Source of the DNA: Hordeum vulgare subsp. vulgare
Taxonomy: Eukaryota > Streptophyta > Magnoliopsida > Poales > Poaceae
Direction of reading: 5' to 3'
NCBI RefSeq assembly: GCF_904849725.1
Contig: NC_058524.1
Location: 490,675,763-490,739,762, forward strand
DNA length: 64,000 nucleotides
In this document: positions 35,103 through 46,075 of the stretch, piece after piece
Layout: each line of letters starts with the position of its first letter
Position numbering within the stretch: the stretch's first letter is position 1
Notes under the pieces: generated by a model
What the model was told of the DNA's origin: nothing
The model's input: only the letters and a program-made list of their open reading frames with translations
Database searches by the model: none
Made by a program: the position numbers and the translations under genes

Positions 35103-37586
35103 GTGGCATCATGAGCTAGGTTCATGCGTAGATGTCTTCTCGAGTAGAACACAAAAGTTTTTGTGGGCGGTGATGTGCGTTTTGCTGCCCTCCTTAGTCT
35201 TTTCTTGATTCCGCGGTATTGTTGGATTGAAGCGGCTTGGACCGACATTACTCGTACGCTTACGAGAGACTGGTTTCATCGTTACGAGTAACCCCCTTTG
35301 CTCAAAGATGACTGGCAAGTGACGGTTTCTCCAACTTTAGTTGAATCGGATTTGACCGAGGAGGTCCTTGGATGAGGTTAAATAGCAACTCATATATCTC
35401 CGTTGTGGTGTTTGCGTAAGTAAGATGCGATCCTACTAGATACCCTTGGTCACCACGTAAAACATGCAACAACAAAATTAGAGGATGCCTAACTTGTTTT
35501 TGCAGGGTATGCTTGTGATGTGATATGGCCAACGATGTGATGTGATATATTGGATGTATGAGATGATCATGTTGTAATAGATAATATTGACTTGCACGTC
35601 GATGGTACGGCAACCGGCAGGAGCCATAGGGTTGTCTTTATAACTAACGTTTGTGCTTGCAGATGCGTTTACTATTTTGCTAGGACGTAGCTTTAGTAGT
35701 AATAGCATGAGTAGCACGACAACCCCGTTGGCGACACGTTGATGGAGATCATGATGATGGAGATCATGGTGTGACGCCGGTGACAAGAAGATCGTGCCGG
35801 TGCTTTGGTGATGGAGATCAAGAAGCACGTGATGATGGCCATATCATGTCACTTATGAATTGCATGTGATGTTAATCCTTTTATGCACCTTATTTTGCTT
35901 AGGACGTCGGTAGCATTATGAGGTGATCTCTCACTAAAATTTCAAGACGAAATTGTGTTCTCCCCGACTGTGCACCGTTGCTACAGTTCGTCGTTTCGAG
36001 ACACCACGTGATGATCGGGTGTGATAGACTCAACGTTCACATACAACGGGTGCAAAACAGTTGCGCACGCGGAACACTCGGGTTAAGCTTGACGAGCCTA
36101 GCATGTGCAGACATGGCCTCGGAACACATGAAACCGAAAGGTCGAGCATGAATCGTATAGTTGATATGATTAGCATAGAGATGCTTACCACTGAAACTAT
36201 TCTCGACTCACGTGATGATCGGACTTGAGATAGTGGATTTGGATCATGTACCACTCAAATGACTAGAGAGATGTACTTTTTGAGTGGGAGTTCTTGAGTA
36301 ATATGATTAATTGAACTAATTGTCATGAACATAGTCTAATGGTCTTTGCGAATTACGATGTAGCTTGCTCTATAGCTCTACTGTTTTTATATGTTCCTAG
36401 AGAAAATTTAGTTGAAAGTTGAAAGTAGCAAAATTTGCAGACTGAGTCTGTAAAACCAAGGATTGTCCTCGTTGCTGCACAGAAGGCTTATGTCCTTAAT
36501 GCACCACTCGGTGTGCTGCACCTCGAGCGTCGTCTGTGGATGCTGTGAACATCCGACATACACGTTTCTGACGACTACACGATAGTTCAGTACAAAATAC
36601 TTAATGGCTTAGAAGCAAGGCGCCGAAAACGTTGTAAAAACGTCACGGAACATAAGTGATGTTCCAAAGAGATGAAATTGTGATTTCATGCTTGTGCCCT
36701 TGTTAAGAGGTACGAGACCTCCAAACAAGATTCTTTGTCCACAAAGTAAAGGAGAAAATCTCAATCGTTGAGCATGTGCTCAGATTGTCTGAGTACAACA
36801 ATCACTTGAATCAAGTGGGAGTTAATCTTCCAGATGAGATAGTGATGGTTCTCCAAAGTCACTGCCACCAAGCTGTGAGAGCTTCGTGATGAACTATAAC
36901 ATATCAAGGATAGATACAATGATCCTTGAGCGATTCGTGATGTTCTGACACTGCGAAAGTAGAAATCAAAAGGAGCATCAATAGTTGATGGTTAGTAAAA
37001 CCACTAAGTTTCAAGAAAGGCGAGGGCTAGAAGGGATACTTCGTGAAACGGCAAAACAGTTGCTACGCTAATGAAGAGAACCAAGACTAAACCCAAACCC
37101 GAGACTAAGTGCTTCTGTAATGAGGGGAACAGTCACTGAGGTGGAGCAACTCTAGATACTTGGTAGATAAGAAGGCTGGCAAAAGTCGAGAGAAATATAT
37201 TTGATATACATAATGTTGATGTGTACTTTACTAGTACTCCTAGTAGCATAAGGGTATTGGATACCGGTTCGGTTGCTAAGTGATTAGTAACACGAAATGA
37301 AAGCTACGGCATAAACGGAGACTAGCTAAAGGCGAGGTGACGATACGTGTTGGAAGTGTTTCCAAGGTTGATATGATCAAACGTCGCGCGCTCCCTCTAC
37401 CATCGGGATTGGTGTTAAACCTAAATAATTGTTATTTGGTGCTTGCGTTAAGCATGAACATGATTGGATCGTGTTTATTGCAATACGATTATTCATTTAA
37501 AGAGAATAATGGTTACTCTATTTTCTTGAATAATCACCTTCAATGGTTTATTGAATCTCGATCGTAGTGTTACACATGTTCATGAT
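35103..37586 (+). pseudogene. Internal domain 3 of array E, 3' half deleted
   Basis: Matches internal domain 1 from 21487 to about 23970, then stops in the protease/pre-integrase remnant after CATGTTCATGAT. About 2.5 kb of internal sequence and the first 635 bp of the next LTR are missing. One private change: GCTTGCTCTATAG near 36366. Confidence 0.9.
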
Positions 37587-37660
37587 GTTCAAACGAAGGA
37601 CAAAGGGAATGACATATGGGATTATATGAATCTCGGGCAAGTAACATACCGAAGGACAAA
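37587..37660 (+). other. Scrambled junction between internal domain 3 and LTR4
   Basis: 74 bp made of pieces of nearby LTR sequence (matching LTR1 about 20334-20412) in shuffled order: GTTCAAACGA, then a 35-bp piece around GGACAAAGGGAATGACAT, then a 30-bp piece from CTCGGGCAAGTAACATACCG. The same sequence recurs in its normal place just downstream. Looks like templated filler at a repair or template-switch joint. Confidence 0.7.
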
Positions 37661-38837
37661 GGTATGCGGATACTGACGATCGAATCTCGGGCAAGTAACA
37701 TACCGAAGGACAAAGGGAATGACATACGGGATTATATGAATCCTTGGCACTGAGGTTCAAACGATAAGATCTTCGTAGAATATGTAGGATCCAATATGGG
37801 CATCCAGGTCCCGCTATTGGATATTGACCGAGGAGTCTCTCGGGTCATGTCTACATAGTTCTCGAACCCGCAGGGTCTGCACACTTAAGGTTCGACGTTG
37901 TTTTATGCGTATTTGAGTTATATGGTTGGTTACTGAATGTTGTTCGGAGTCCCGGATGAGATCACGGACGTCACGAGGGTTTCCGGAATGGTCCGGAAAC
38001 GAAGATTGATATATAGGATGACCTCATTTGGTTACCGGAAGGTTTTCGTGCATTACCGGAAAAGTTTCGGGCTCATCGGTAGTGTACCGGGAGTGCCGGG
38101 AGGGGTGCCGGGGACCATCGGGAGGGGTGTCACGCCCCAAGGGGTCTCGTGGGCTATGGGAAGAGATAAACCAGCCCCTAGTGGGCTGGAATAAGTTCCC
38201 ACTAAGGCCCATAAGGTTTGAAAAGGAAAAAACACAAGGTGGAAAGAGTTTCCAAGTGGGAAGGTGGAATCCTACTCCAAGTAGGATTGGAGTAGGACTC
38301 CTCCACCTCCAATTTCGGCCAAACCTTGAGGGTTTGAGGCTGCCTCTTGCCTCCCCCTCCCTCCTATATATACTGAGGTATTAGGGCTGATTTGAGACGA
38401 CTTTTCCACGGCAGCCCGACCACATACCTCCACGGTTTTTCCTCTAGATCGCGTTTCTGTGGAGCTCGGGCGGAGCCCTGCTGAGACAAGGTCATCACCA
38501 ACCTCCGGAGCGCCGTCACGCTGCCGGAGAACTCTTCTACCTCTCCGTCTCTCTTGCTGGATCAAGAAGGCCGAGATCATCGTCGAGCTGTACGTGTGCT
38601 GAACGCGGAGGTGCCGTCCGTTCGGTACTAGATCGTGGGACTGATCGCGGGATTGTTCGCGGGGCGGATCGAGGGACGTGAGGACGTTCCACTACATCAA
38701 CCGCGTTCACTAACGCTTCTGCTGTACGATCTACAAGGGTACGTAGATCACTCATCCCCTCTCGTAGATGGACATCACCATGATAGGTCTTCGTGCGCGT
38801 AGGAAAATTTTTGTTTCCCATGCGACGTTCCCCAACA
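37661..38837 (+). repeat. LTR4 of array E (5' truncated), right end of the chain
   Basis: 1177 bp equal to LTR1 from 20310 to its end, finishing CCCCAACA before TSD CGAAG. About eight private substitutions (e.g. GTTACTGAATG, TTGTTCGG, GAGATAAACC), yet it carries the LTR1 states at the sites where LTR2 and LTR3 differ from LTR1. Confidence 0.93.
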
Positions 38838-38874
38838 CGAAGCACCAGAGTTGGGCGAGGAGGTGGATGAGGAA

Positions 38875-38982
38875 GCCACAGGCCTGTTAGGCGCGACCAC
38901 CCCCTAGGTCGCGCCCCTGTGGCTCGTGACCTCCTCGGGAACCTTCCAGACGTGAGACCAATGCCAAAAATTCCTATAAATA
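38875..38982 (+). promoter_or_regulatory. LTR promoter of D: 9+9-bp hairpin plus TATA
   Basis: AGCCACAGG (38875-38883) pairs with 38917-38925 and GGCGCGACC (38891-38899) with GGTCGCGCC (38908-38916), leaving a 7-nt bulge. TATAAATA follows at 38975-38982. Confidence 0.55.
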
Positions 38983-40154
38983 CCAAAATCCCCAAAAAGA
39001 AACCTAGATCGGGAGTTCCGCCGCTGCAAGCCTCCACAGTCACGAAGGATCAATCTTGGCCCTCTCCGGTACCGTGACAGAGGAGGTTATCTTCACCAGA
39101 GGCCATCTTCATCATCCCGGCGGTCTCCATAATCGCCATGGAGGCCAAGGACCAGAGGGAGAACCTCTCCCCACTCAGGGGGAAGGCCATGGAGGAGGAA
39201 GCACAAGGGGGAGAACCTCTCTCTCTCTCTCTCCCTCTCTCTCCCGGTGGCACCGAAGTGGCATCGGGGGAACCATCACCGCGGTGATCGTCTTCATCAA
39301 CATCACCTTCTTCATCACCATCCTCATCTTGTTTCAGCGGTCCACTCTCCCGCACCTCGCTGTAATCCCCTACTTGAACATGGTGCTTTATGCCACATAT
39401 TATGATGCAATGATGTGTTACCACCCTATGATGTTTTGAGTAGATTACTTTTGTCCTTTGGGTTGATTGATGATCTAGATTGGTGTGAGTTGTATATTTA
39501 TTTTGGTGTTGTCCTATGGTGTCGTCTGTGCCACGCACACGTGAAGGATTCGCGCTATAGGGTGTTGCAATACGTTCATGATTCGCTTATAGTGGGTTGC
39601 TTGAGTGACAGAAGCATAAACCCGAGTAAGGGGGTTGTTGTGTATGGGATAAAGGGGACTTGATGCTTTAATGCTATTGTTGGATTTTACCTTAATGATC
39701 TTTAGTAGTTGCGGATACTTGCTAGAGTTCCAATCATAAGTGCATATGATCCAAGTAGATAAAGTATGTTAGCTTATGCCTCTCCGTCATATAAAATTGC
39801 AATAATGATTACCGATCTTGTTAACAATTGCCTAGGACAATTCCGCACACCGACCCATCATTATTCCACACTTGCTGTTTGTAATATATTATAACTTTTT
39901 GATAATATCACCTATTTATATATTCTAGTTCTCCGTCATCATGCAAAGCTAGTCTCCTCATACCCACAACATAGTTTTATTTCTTGTTTCTAGTTGGAAG
40001 CAAACGTCTGGCGTACATAGAGTCGTATCATTGGAAGATAGGACTTGAGAGAATATTGATCTTAACTTTAGCTCCTTGTGGGTTCGACACTCCATACTTA
40101 TCACTTCCACCTTTGGAAATTGCTACGATGATTCCTTGCACTTGGGGATTATGA

Positions 40155-40517
40155 GTGGAGCAGGAGATCTTCAAGTGCCAAGGCATGGTGGAGCATGGAC
40201 ACGGTGTCAACCACTCCATGATCACGGAATTCACCAGCGATCAAAAGGTGGATGGAAGGTCCTTGGAGGATATCGTCTTCACCCTCAACGAGCAAATCAA
40301 TTTTCAGCAAGGCCAAATCTTCGATCTTCAAAATCAAATCTTTAAGTATAAAGCAAGGTTTAAAGGTATGAGTTTAGCTGCCAGTTGCAGGACTCTCGAG
40401 ACTCGTGCCTCCTCTTATAATGGTGAGCCACTACCATGGAATCCGGAGGACAAGTTTGACGCTACCTCATCATCTACACCACCACTTCCATCTTCATCAC
40501 CAAAGAAGGAGACTTGA
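40155..40517 (+). pseudogene. Extra sense ORF of B, 3' part
   Basis: Continues the frame broken by D: VEQEIFKCQGMVEHGHGVNH, a stretch rich in heptad-like Leu/Ile/Phe and Gln (LEDIVFTLNEQINFQQGQIF), a Ser/Pro-rich tail ending SSPKKET and TGA at 40515-40517. The middle looks like a coiled coil, so the intact product may have been a soluble, oligomeric protein of about 175 residues. Function unknown. Confidence 0.65.
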
Positions 40518-41579
40518 GTACACGAGCATGGGCACTCCCATTGGCTTGTGCCAAGCTTGGGGGAGGTGCCCCAATATCATGTCACCATCACTCTTATTAT
40601 CTTTATCCATCTTAGTTTGATCTTGGCTATTTCGTGATTTAGTCAAATAAAAGTTTAGTTTGGTCCATCCTTTTGAGTGCTAGTTTTGTGATCTATCTAT
40701 CTATCTATGTAATCGAGTGAGAGTTATATAATAAAGTTTAGTTTGAGTTTTGCTTCTTTACTTTCTTGCTGCAATCAAAATAAAGAAAAATAATGAAAAA
40801 GATCGTATGATAATCTTATAGTAAGTAGTGACATCACACAAGGAAAAGTATAAGTGGTACAAATTGTTGAAGATTGACAAACATATCATTGGTCGGTGAT
40901 GCAACCCATGAAAGAATTAATAAGGGAAGAGAAGATTTACATGCAAATACACTATCCCGTGACATCTTTTATGATTTTGATCCCCCATTAATTATAATAT
41001 ACCAAAACTGTTGACGTTGGACAAGGAAGACAACGTAATGATTTATGTTTGTTCACATTCACATAGAAGTTATATTCTTATAAATCCTCTAACATGTGGT
41101 GCTTTCCCAATATCTTTGCGAGCCAAAACTCCACACTAAGTAGAGATACTACATGTGCATCCAAAACCTTAAATCCAAATCCATGTTTTAAGAGTCCACC
41201 ATACCTACCTATGGATTGAGTAAGATCCTTCAAGTAAGTTGTCATCGGTGCACAAGGCAATAAAAAATGCTTCTAAATGTGTTCGATCATTTAGTCTAAG
41301 GGAAATTAAGCATTGTACGAACTTGTGATGGCAATAATAAAAGCAATAAAACACATAATAAAGGTTTCCATCATAAGGGGCAATGTAACGTAACGTTCAT
41401 TTGCACTAAGGGATTTGGCATACAATCAAAAAGCGCATGATAACCTCTGGGTACCTCTGCAAAGGGCCTATCTTTTACTTTTATGTATTTACTTTTGTGC
41501 AAGAATCAAAGTATTCCTCTCTACTCCTTTTTATTTTCTCTTTTGCAAGCATCATGTGGTGGGTAAAGATCTAGGCATA
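40518..41579 (+). other. 3' untranslated region of B
   Basis: AT-rich, no coding frame of note, a (TCTA)n tract at 40693-40710. The CTTGGGGGAGGTGCCCC motif near 40557 is a small inverted repeat (GGGGAGGTGCCCC). It ends where element F enters; the 3' LTR of B is not in the window. Confidence 0.6.
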
Positions 41580-41831
41580 TGTAACGACCAAGATGCGGTC
41601 CTTCCCGATCTTGGGATCGAGGGCCCCGAATAGGAAAGAAGTGCATCTAAGCGTTTCGCAAGCAAGTGACATAGCACAAATAATAATAAAAGTAGACAAT
41701 TCGGGATTCAACTGTCTTCTCATTAATAACTCAGAGTACATCATAGATACAATCAAGGTAGTTCCGCTACGGACTAAAAAACATGAAAATGCTATGCTAC
41801 CCTCCTGCAGGTCCACAATCACGACCACGCC

Positions 41832-41935
41832 TCAGTCCTGTGGATAGTTCACGTAGAGGCGGTCTGTCTCCTCGTCGTACTGCCACGCCAGCTGGGTGCC
41901 GTCGGGATCATCTGTCTCTGGGGTACCTGTACCTG
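41832..41935 (-). pseudogene. Terminal acidic ORF in the F LTR
   Basis: Minus strand: after CCCAACAG an open frame reads TGTPETDDPDGTQLAWQYDE, then ETDRLYVNYPQD and TGA (41834-41832), about 250 bp before the LTR end. Strongly acidic with a Tyr-containing end, similar in kind and position to 18412-18510 of element C. No family recognised. Confidence 0.35.
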
Positions 41936-43181
41936 TTGGGAGTTTCGGAGGAATCCGTGAGCCACGGGGACTCATCAATCTAAGACCTTGGTGCCAGAAC
42001 TAGTCATGTTATTAGGTAGGGTAAGGGTGAGGTGTATGAGGCTGCAGCATCCTAAGCTTGATTAAGTGGCTAACTTACGCAAAGTAATTGTGAAGGTGGT
42101 CTACACTAGAGGTCGGGATTACTTGATCACTAAGTGATCCTGAACACCTACCTACGGCATTCATAACCCCACCGTGTTCCCGATCGAAGAGAGATCTTCG
42201 AGGGGACAGTCACGGTTACGCACACAGTTGGCAATTTTATTAGCTTATGTTTAAGTTCTCTAATACCGGATGTTAACAAAATATTCCAAGTTGCCACATA
42301 ACCGCGGGCACGGCTTTCCGAAAGATTAAACCCTGCAGGGGTGCTCCAACTAGTCCATCACAAACGAACACAGGCCGCAAAGGCATCCTCTATCACGAAT
42401 CTCGTGATCTCGTCAGATTCCTTAGAGGAAAACCTCAACTCTAGGGGAAACCAAAGCTTCACTGGGATTCCTATACACAAGATATACCGCTAAGGTAAGA
42501 CAAGGTTAGCAGGACCTTCCGTCGTGTCGACGACCCTGATAAGAGCCGCGTATCTCAGTCTCAGGACACAACGGATGAGCTAGACGTCGGGATGGCTAAA
42601 CCTCTGGGTGACCAGTGGGGCCCCAGACATCTCTCAGGTGGGGCCAACACTCATGAGGAGCACTGGCCCGGGTTGTTGATTAAATTCCTCGGGGTAGCTA
42701 TTCCCTAGGCAGGTTATTATGTGATTAGCAGATTAAAACCAATGTTGGGTCCTGGCGGACAAGCCTTAGCACTACGCGATTTATCAAGGGGGTCCCCATA
42801 ACAACCCCGAACGTGTTAGGAGCGATCATTATGGAAACAAACACCGGTAACCGGTAACTAAGGCGGCAATAACGGAACAAAGCACCCGGCAAAAGGCTAG
42901 GCCTCCCATCATTTACCAAGTATATAGGTGCATTAATTAAATAACAGAATTTAAGATAATGATATCAAGCTCATGTTATTACATGAGTCAAAGCCCCTGC
43001 AACTAGCAATGCTAACATTAGTAGCTGAGCAAAGCCTACTTAGCCATACAAGTTTTGCTAGGAAGGGGAACAATGTTTGGGCTCCTGGCATGTGAAGAGG
43101 CAATTTAATTTTAGTGGTAGGCAGCGAGCAATATGACATGGAAACTAAACTAGCCTAACAAGTCTAGAGATGGAATCAAGG

Positions 43182-43279
43182 TCATATCATCTTGCGTGTG
43201 ATATCGTCAGCTTGGAATGGTTCTAGTTCGTCCTGCACGTACTCTCCTGACTCCACGTATTCATTCTCCGATCCCGGTG
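43182..43279 (-). pseudogene. Second acidic ORF in the F LTR behind an acceptor-like site
   Basis: Minus strand: TTGGGTAG, then an open frame PGSENEYVESGEYVQDELEP and FQADDITRKMI, TGA at 43184-43182. Acidic and Tyr/Glu-rich. It could be an exon spliced from the donor at 45969, but the chain cannot be proven. Confidence 0.3.
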
Positions 43280-44955
43280 CTACCCAACATAAGAATAACA
43301 ACTAATGAACAGCAGCACCACAAGATGCAACAATCACATGATGCATGAGATGAAAAATGAGCATGCACCACTATTTCTATCACTAGAACAAGCAAAAGAA
43401 ACTACTACAAGTTTCTGGACAGAACTGTACACTAAGCTATTTTGACATGCATGAGGATGTCATGAACAGATGCGGCTCGTGAAAACGATGCAAAACCATA
43501 TAAAGAACATTACAAACGGAGCTACGGTTCAACGGGAATCAACGAAACAAGATATGAAGTTCTACGTGGAAGAATCAACAACACACACTCAATTGGCACA
43601 AATCTGGTATTCCCAGGTTGCCAAGACATATAACAACCCAACATGAATGGATTGGAGCAAGGAAGAACACCACAACATATCAGGTCCAAAATCCTAGAAC
43701 TTAACTAAGGCTAGTTCTCAACACAATGACCAGCACATCCTCATCTATAGGAGAAGAAAATGTTTCCAGAATTCCCAGACTTAGTGAAATTCCAGATTTC
43801 ACTAAGCTGGACTTTTTCAGCCACATGCCCACTTTGTCTAGGCATAGCTTGCACACAAATAACACCAAGTGATAAATGACACCACTATGGTGTAGAGAAA
43901 AACCCCTACTATTATCACACAAAAGCTCATGTCCTTGGGCTCCACCTATTCCAAGGAAACAACAAAGAGCAACCTTGCAACAAACCTGAATATGTCAACT
44001 CCATAAAGTATCCCAATGGCAAAACTAACTTCACCACTGGATTCCTTGGGAGTTTCTACCCTAAAATCATATATAAAATGTGGGCACCTACTTGGGACAA
44101 GTGACCACAAATTAAGGGAGAGGGATCTACTCCAAATCATGCCTAGGGAATGGGCATCATTTCATGTAGTTCCTACTAGAACAACAACTACAAAGGTTGA
44201 GCTCATGTGCACAATGACAAAGTGACATGGGGGTTTGAACCCCATGTTTGTGTCATGCACATCAACTTCACAACCCCTACTACTAAGCTTCCCACACAAA
44301 CAATATACCATGCCCTCTCACATATGGACATGTGGAGGTGCATGGCTTTGCTTGCCAAGGTGGATTGCTTCTCAAACACACATCTACTCCGCATCACCCA
44401 CAAGCACATCTTGCTCAAGATCATATCACATACCTACGCATGCTAATCATAGCTTGCATCACATGGCCACCATACACACATCATAACCCCCATAACATGC
44501 ACTTACATATGAAACTCTAGTCATCACACACACTTCACAAGCACTTGAACCAAAGTATAACATGAAGGTAAAATCTACTAAACAAGTAAACTTGGAAACA
44601 ACACATACATGCACTCCACTATGCTTGCAAGCACAAGATTATACTAGCACATGCATGTACTTATGCATCATCTCATGGTGCCAATCACTCACAAGGTGCA
44701 CACACTACATGATACTTGCACACACATGCACATCTCCATGTGCAGACATACACACACACACATGCACATCACCATGTATGTGCACAACACACCACCTTCA
44801 CACCACACATATATAACACACCTCTAATGCATTGCAGGAAGGAGAAATAATTGCACTCCTTTTAATGCCCATTATTTAGGCACAAGAAGTAGCAAAGCAT
44901 AGCAAAGAAAACAAAAATAAGAAAGAAAGAAGAAAATAGCAAAAGGGGCTGGAAG

Positions 44956-45013
44956 GGATTCGAACCGTGTACCCCATAGTGCACCACACTGACTCCTACC
45001 ACTCTGCTGCTGG
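44956..45013 (-). other. tRNA-like pol III module 1 in the F LTR
   Basis: Minus strand: an A-box-like CAGCAGAGTGGTAGGAG (within 45013-44993), 26 nt, then the B box GGTTCGAATCC (44966-44956), then a T-rich tail. It does not fold into a complete tRNA. Confidence 0.45.
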
Positions 45014-45103
45014 CATTGTTTTGACAGAGAGAGGGGAACAGAGCAGAGTAACATGTCCCTGTCTGCTGCTGTGCATGAAAAAAAAATCAGAAATAAAAGA
45101 TGT

Positions 45104-45172
45104 GTCGAGGGGGGATCGAACCCGCGCCCTCTCATCAGGCATTCAGCAAGCACTACCACTACGCTACGAGCA
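45104..45172 (-). other. tRNA-like pol III module 2 in the F LTR
   Basis: Minus strand: A-box-like GTAGCGTAGTGGTAGTG (45167-45151), 27 nt, B box GGGTTCGATCC (45123-45113), then CCCCCCTCGAC and T runs (TTTTATTTC, TTTTTTTTT) at about 45100-45075. Resembles the head of a tRNA-derived SINE of the Au type. Acceptor-stem pairing is poor. Confidence 0.5.
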
Positions 45173-45963
45173 AGGTTACTGACAGAGAGGAGGATCTAAA
45201 CAAGGTAACCTTCTTCGACGCCCTGCTCGACTCTGCACAGCAAGCCGACGACAGAGAGGTCGCCGGAGCAAGCCTGCTACTGCTGCTGCGCTACAACGGG
45301 GTAAGTCACTATTGCCGATGCTGCTACGCGGGGGGAATGGAGCCTTGCTACTGCTACACACATGTATGGCGCACTTGACAGAGAAGAAACACACTACAAC
45401 ACGAAGCTGCTGCTCTCTTCGACAGAGAGCAAGGTGGCAGGGAGGTCGCCGCATCCCGCTGCTACTGCACGCCGGAGGGGATCCACTGCACATCTACACC
45501 CACTACGAGGGGGGGGGGGGAAGAAGCCCAACTTCTCGATCACCTAGCGCGCCAAGTTATTGCACCACAACAACTACTGGCCTGCCGAACTGCAACAGAC
45601 GAGAGGCACGGCGAGCACACGACGGATCCGACCAACCTAAGGAGGAAGAGGCACAGGGGAGACGTGCAGCCTCACCTTGGGAAGGAAGGGGGCCGATTTG
45701 TGGAGGGAGAAGCGCCGGAGGGGAAGTAGTCCGTCGACGAAGAAGTTCCTGATCTGCAGAACCGATGCAAGGGAAGGAGCACTGGGAACTCGCCGTAGAC
45801 GTGGTCGGGTCCGTCGGAGTAGTCGGTCCCCGGGGCTCCTAGCGCCGGGAATGGATCGGGGGATCCACCCCGAGCTCCCGGACATGGCGACGACGACGAA
45901 CAGAGACGGGAGCGCGGTGTATGCCGGCGAGGAGCTGCTCTCTCTCGGTCTAACCCTACAGAG

Positions 45964-46075
45964 ACTCACCTGCCGACAGGAGAAGAGAGAAGGGAAGGAA
46001 GAGAGGTGGCGGCGGCGAACTAGGAAGAGGAGGAACCCTAGGAGGAGGGGGAGGCACAGACGCCCAGGTTATAGA
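45964..46075 (-). promoter_or_regulatory. F LTR promoter: TATA-like box, leader and splice donor
   Basis: Minus strand: CTATAACC at 46075-46067, a C/T-rich leader, then a consensus donor CAG/GTGAGT with GTGAGT at 45969-45964. A weaker inverted repeat (GGGCTCC with GGAGCC) lies near 46165-46215. Confidence 0.45.

Larger units (their letters stand above)
19675..38837 (+). mobile_element. Element E: tandem chain of a degraded Copia element, three internal units and four LTRs
   Basis: Order: LTR1 19675-21486, int1 21487-26483, LTR2 26484-28294, int2 28295-33291, LTR3 33292-35102, int3 (truncated) 35103-37586, filler, LTR4 (truncated) 37661-38837. One pair of CGAAG repeats (19670-19674, 38838-38842) flanks the whole chain and none flanks inner LTRs. 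The period is 6808-6809 bp. LTRs belong to the Angela group but differ from element A. By eye int1 and int2 differ at about two sites in 5 kb. The coding region is ruined in every unit with the same stops. Confidence 0.9.
19461..40154 (+). mobile_element. Element D: solo LTR of a second Athila-type Gypsy, split by array E
   Basis: Own sequence 19461-19674 and 38843-40154, about 1.53 kb in total. It starts TGATACGTCTCCAACGTATC (palindromic) and ends GGGGATTATGA (final C of the usual TCA lost), flanked by GTGGA at 19456-19460 and 40155-40159. No internal domain is present, so it is a solo LTR left by LTR-LTR recombination. Contains a (CT)n tract at 39217-39243. Confidence 0.88.
8540..41579 (+). 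mobile_element. Element B: Athila-type Gypsy retrotransposon, split by four insertions
   Basis: Own sequence: 8540-12453, 12785-14987, 18812-19460, 40160-41579. It has a 5' LTR, an Asp-tRNA-type primer-binding site, gag, protease remnant, RT, RNase H, integrase, an extra ORF downstream of pol and a long 3' UTR. PR-RT-RH-IN order and the PBS type indicate Ty3/Gypsy, Athila lineage (wheat relatives include Sabrina, WHAM and Fatima). No 3' LTR is seen because element F interrupts the tail at 41580. Coding sequence is ruined by stops and deletions. The possible 5' target duplication ACGAG (8535-8539) cannot be confirmed. Confidence 0.85.

Noticed and set aside
20547..38580. Sets of identical ORFs repeated every 6808 bp (e.g. 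148- and 118-codon frames)
   Set aside because: They lie in LTR and leader DNA of array E and repeat only because the DNA does. No coding character.
39050..39538. ORFs in the right part of solo LTR D
   Set aside because: Low-complexity (CT)n-driven frames within LTR leader; no conserved motif seen.
44956..45172. Functional tRNA genes
   Set aside because: A and B boxes fit, but acceptor and T stems do not pair well and there is no clear anticodon arm; recorded as tRNA-like modules.
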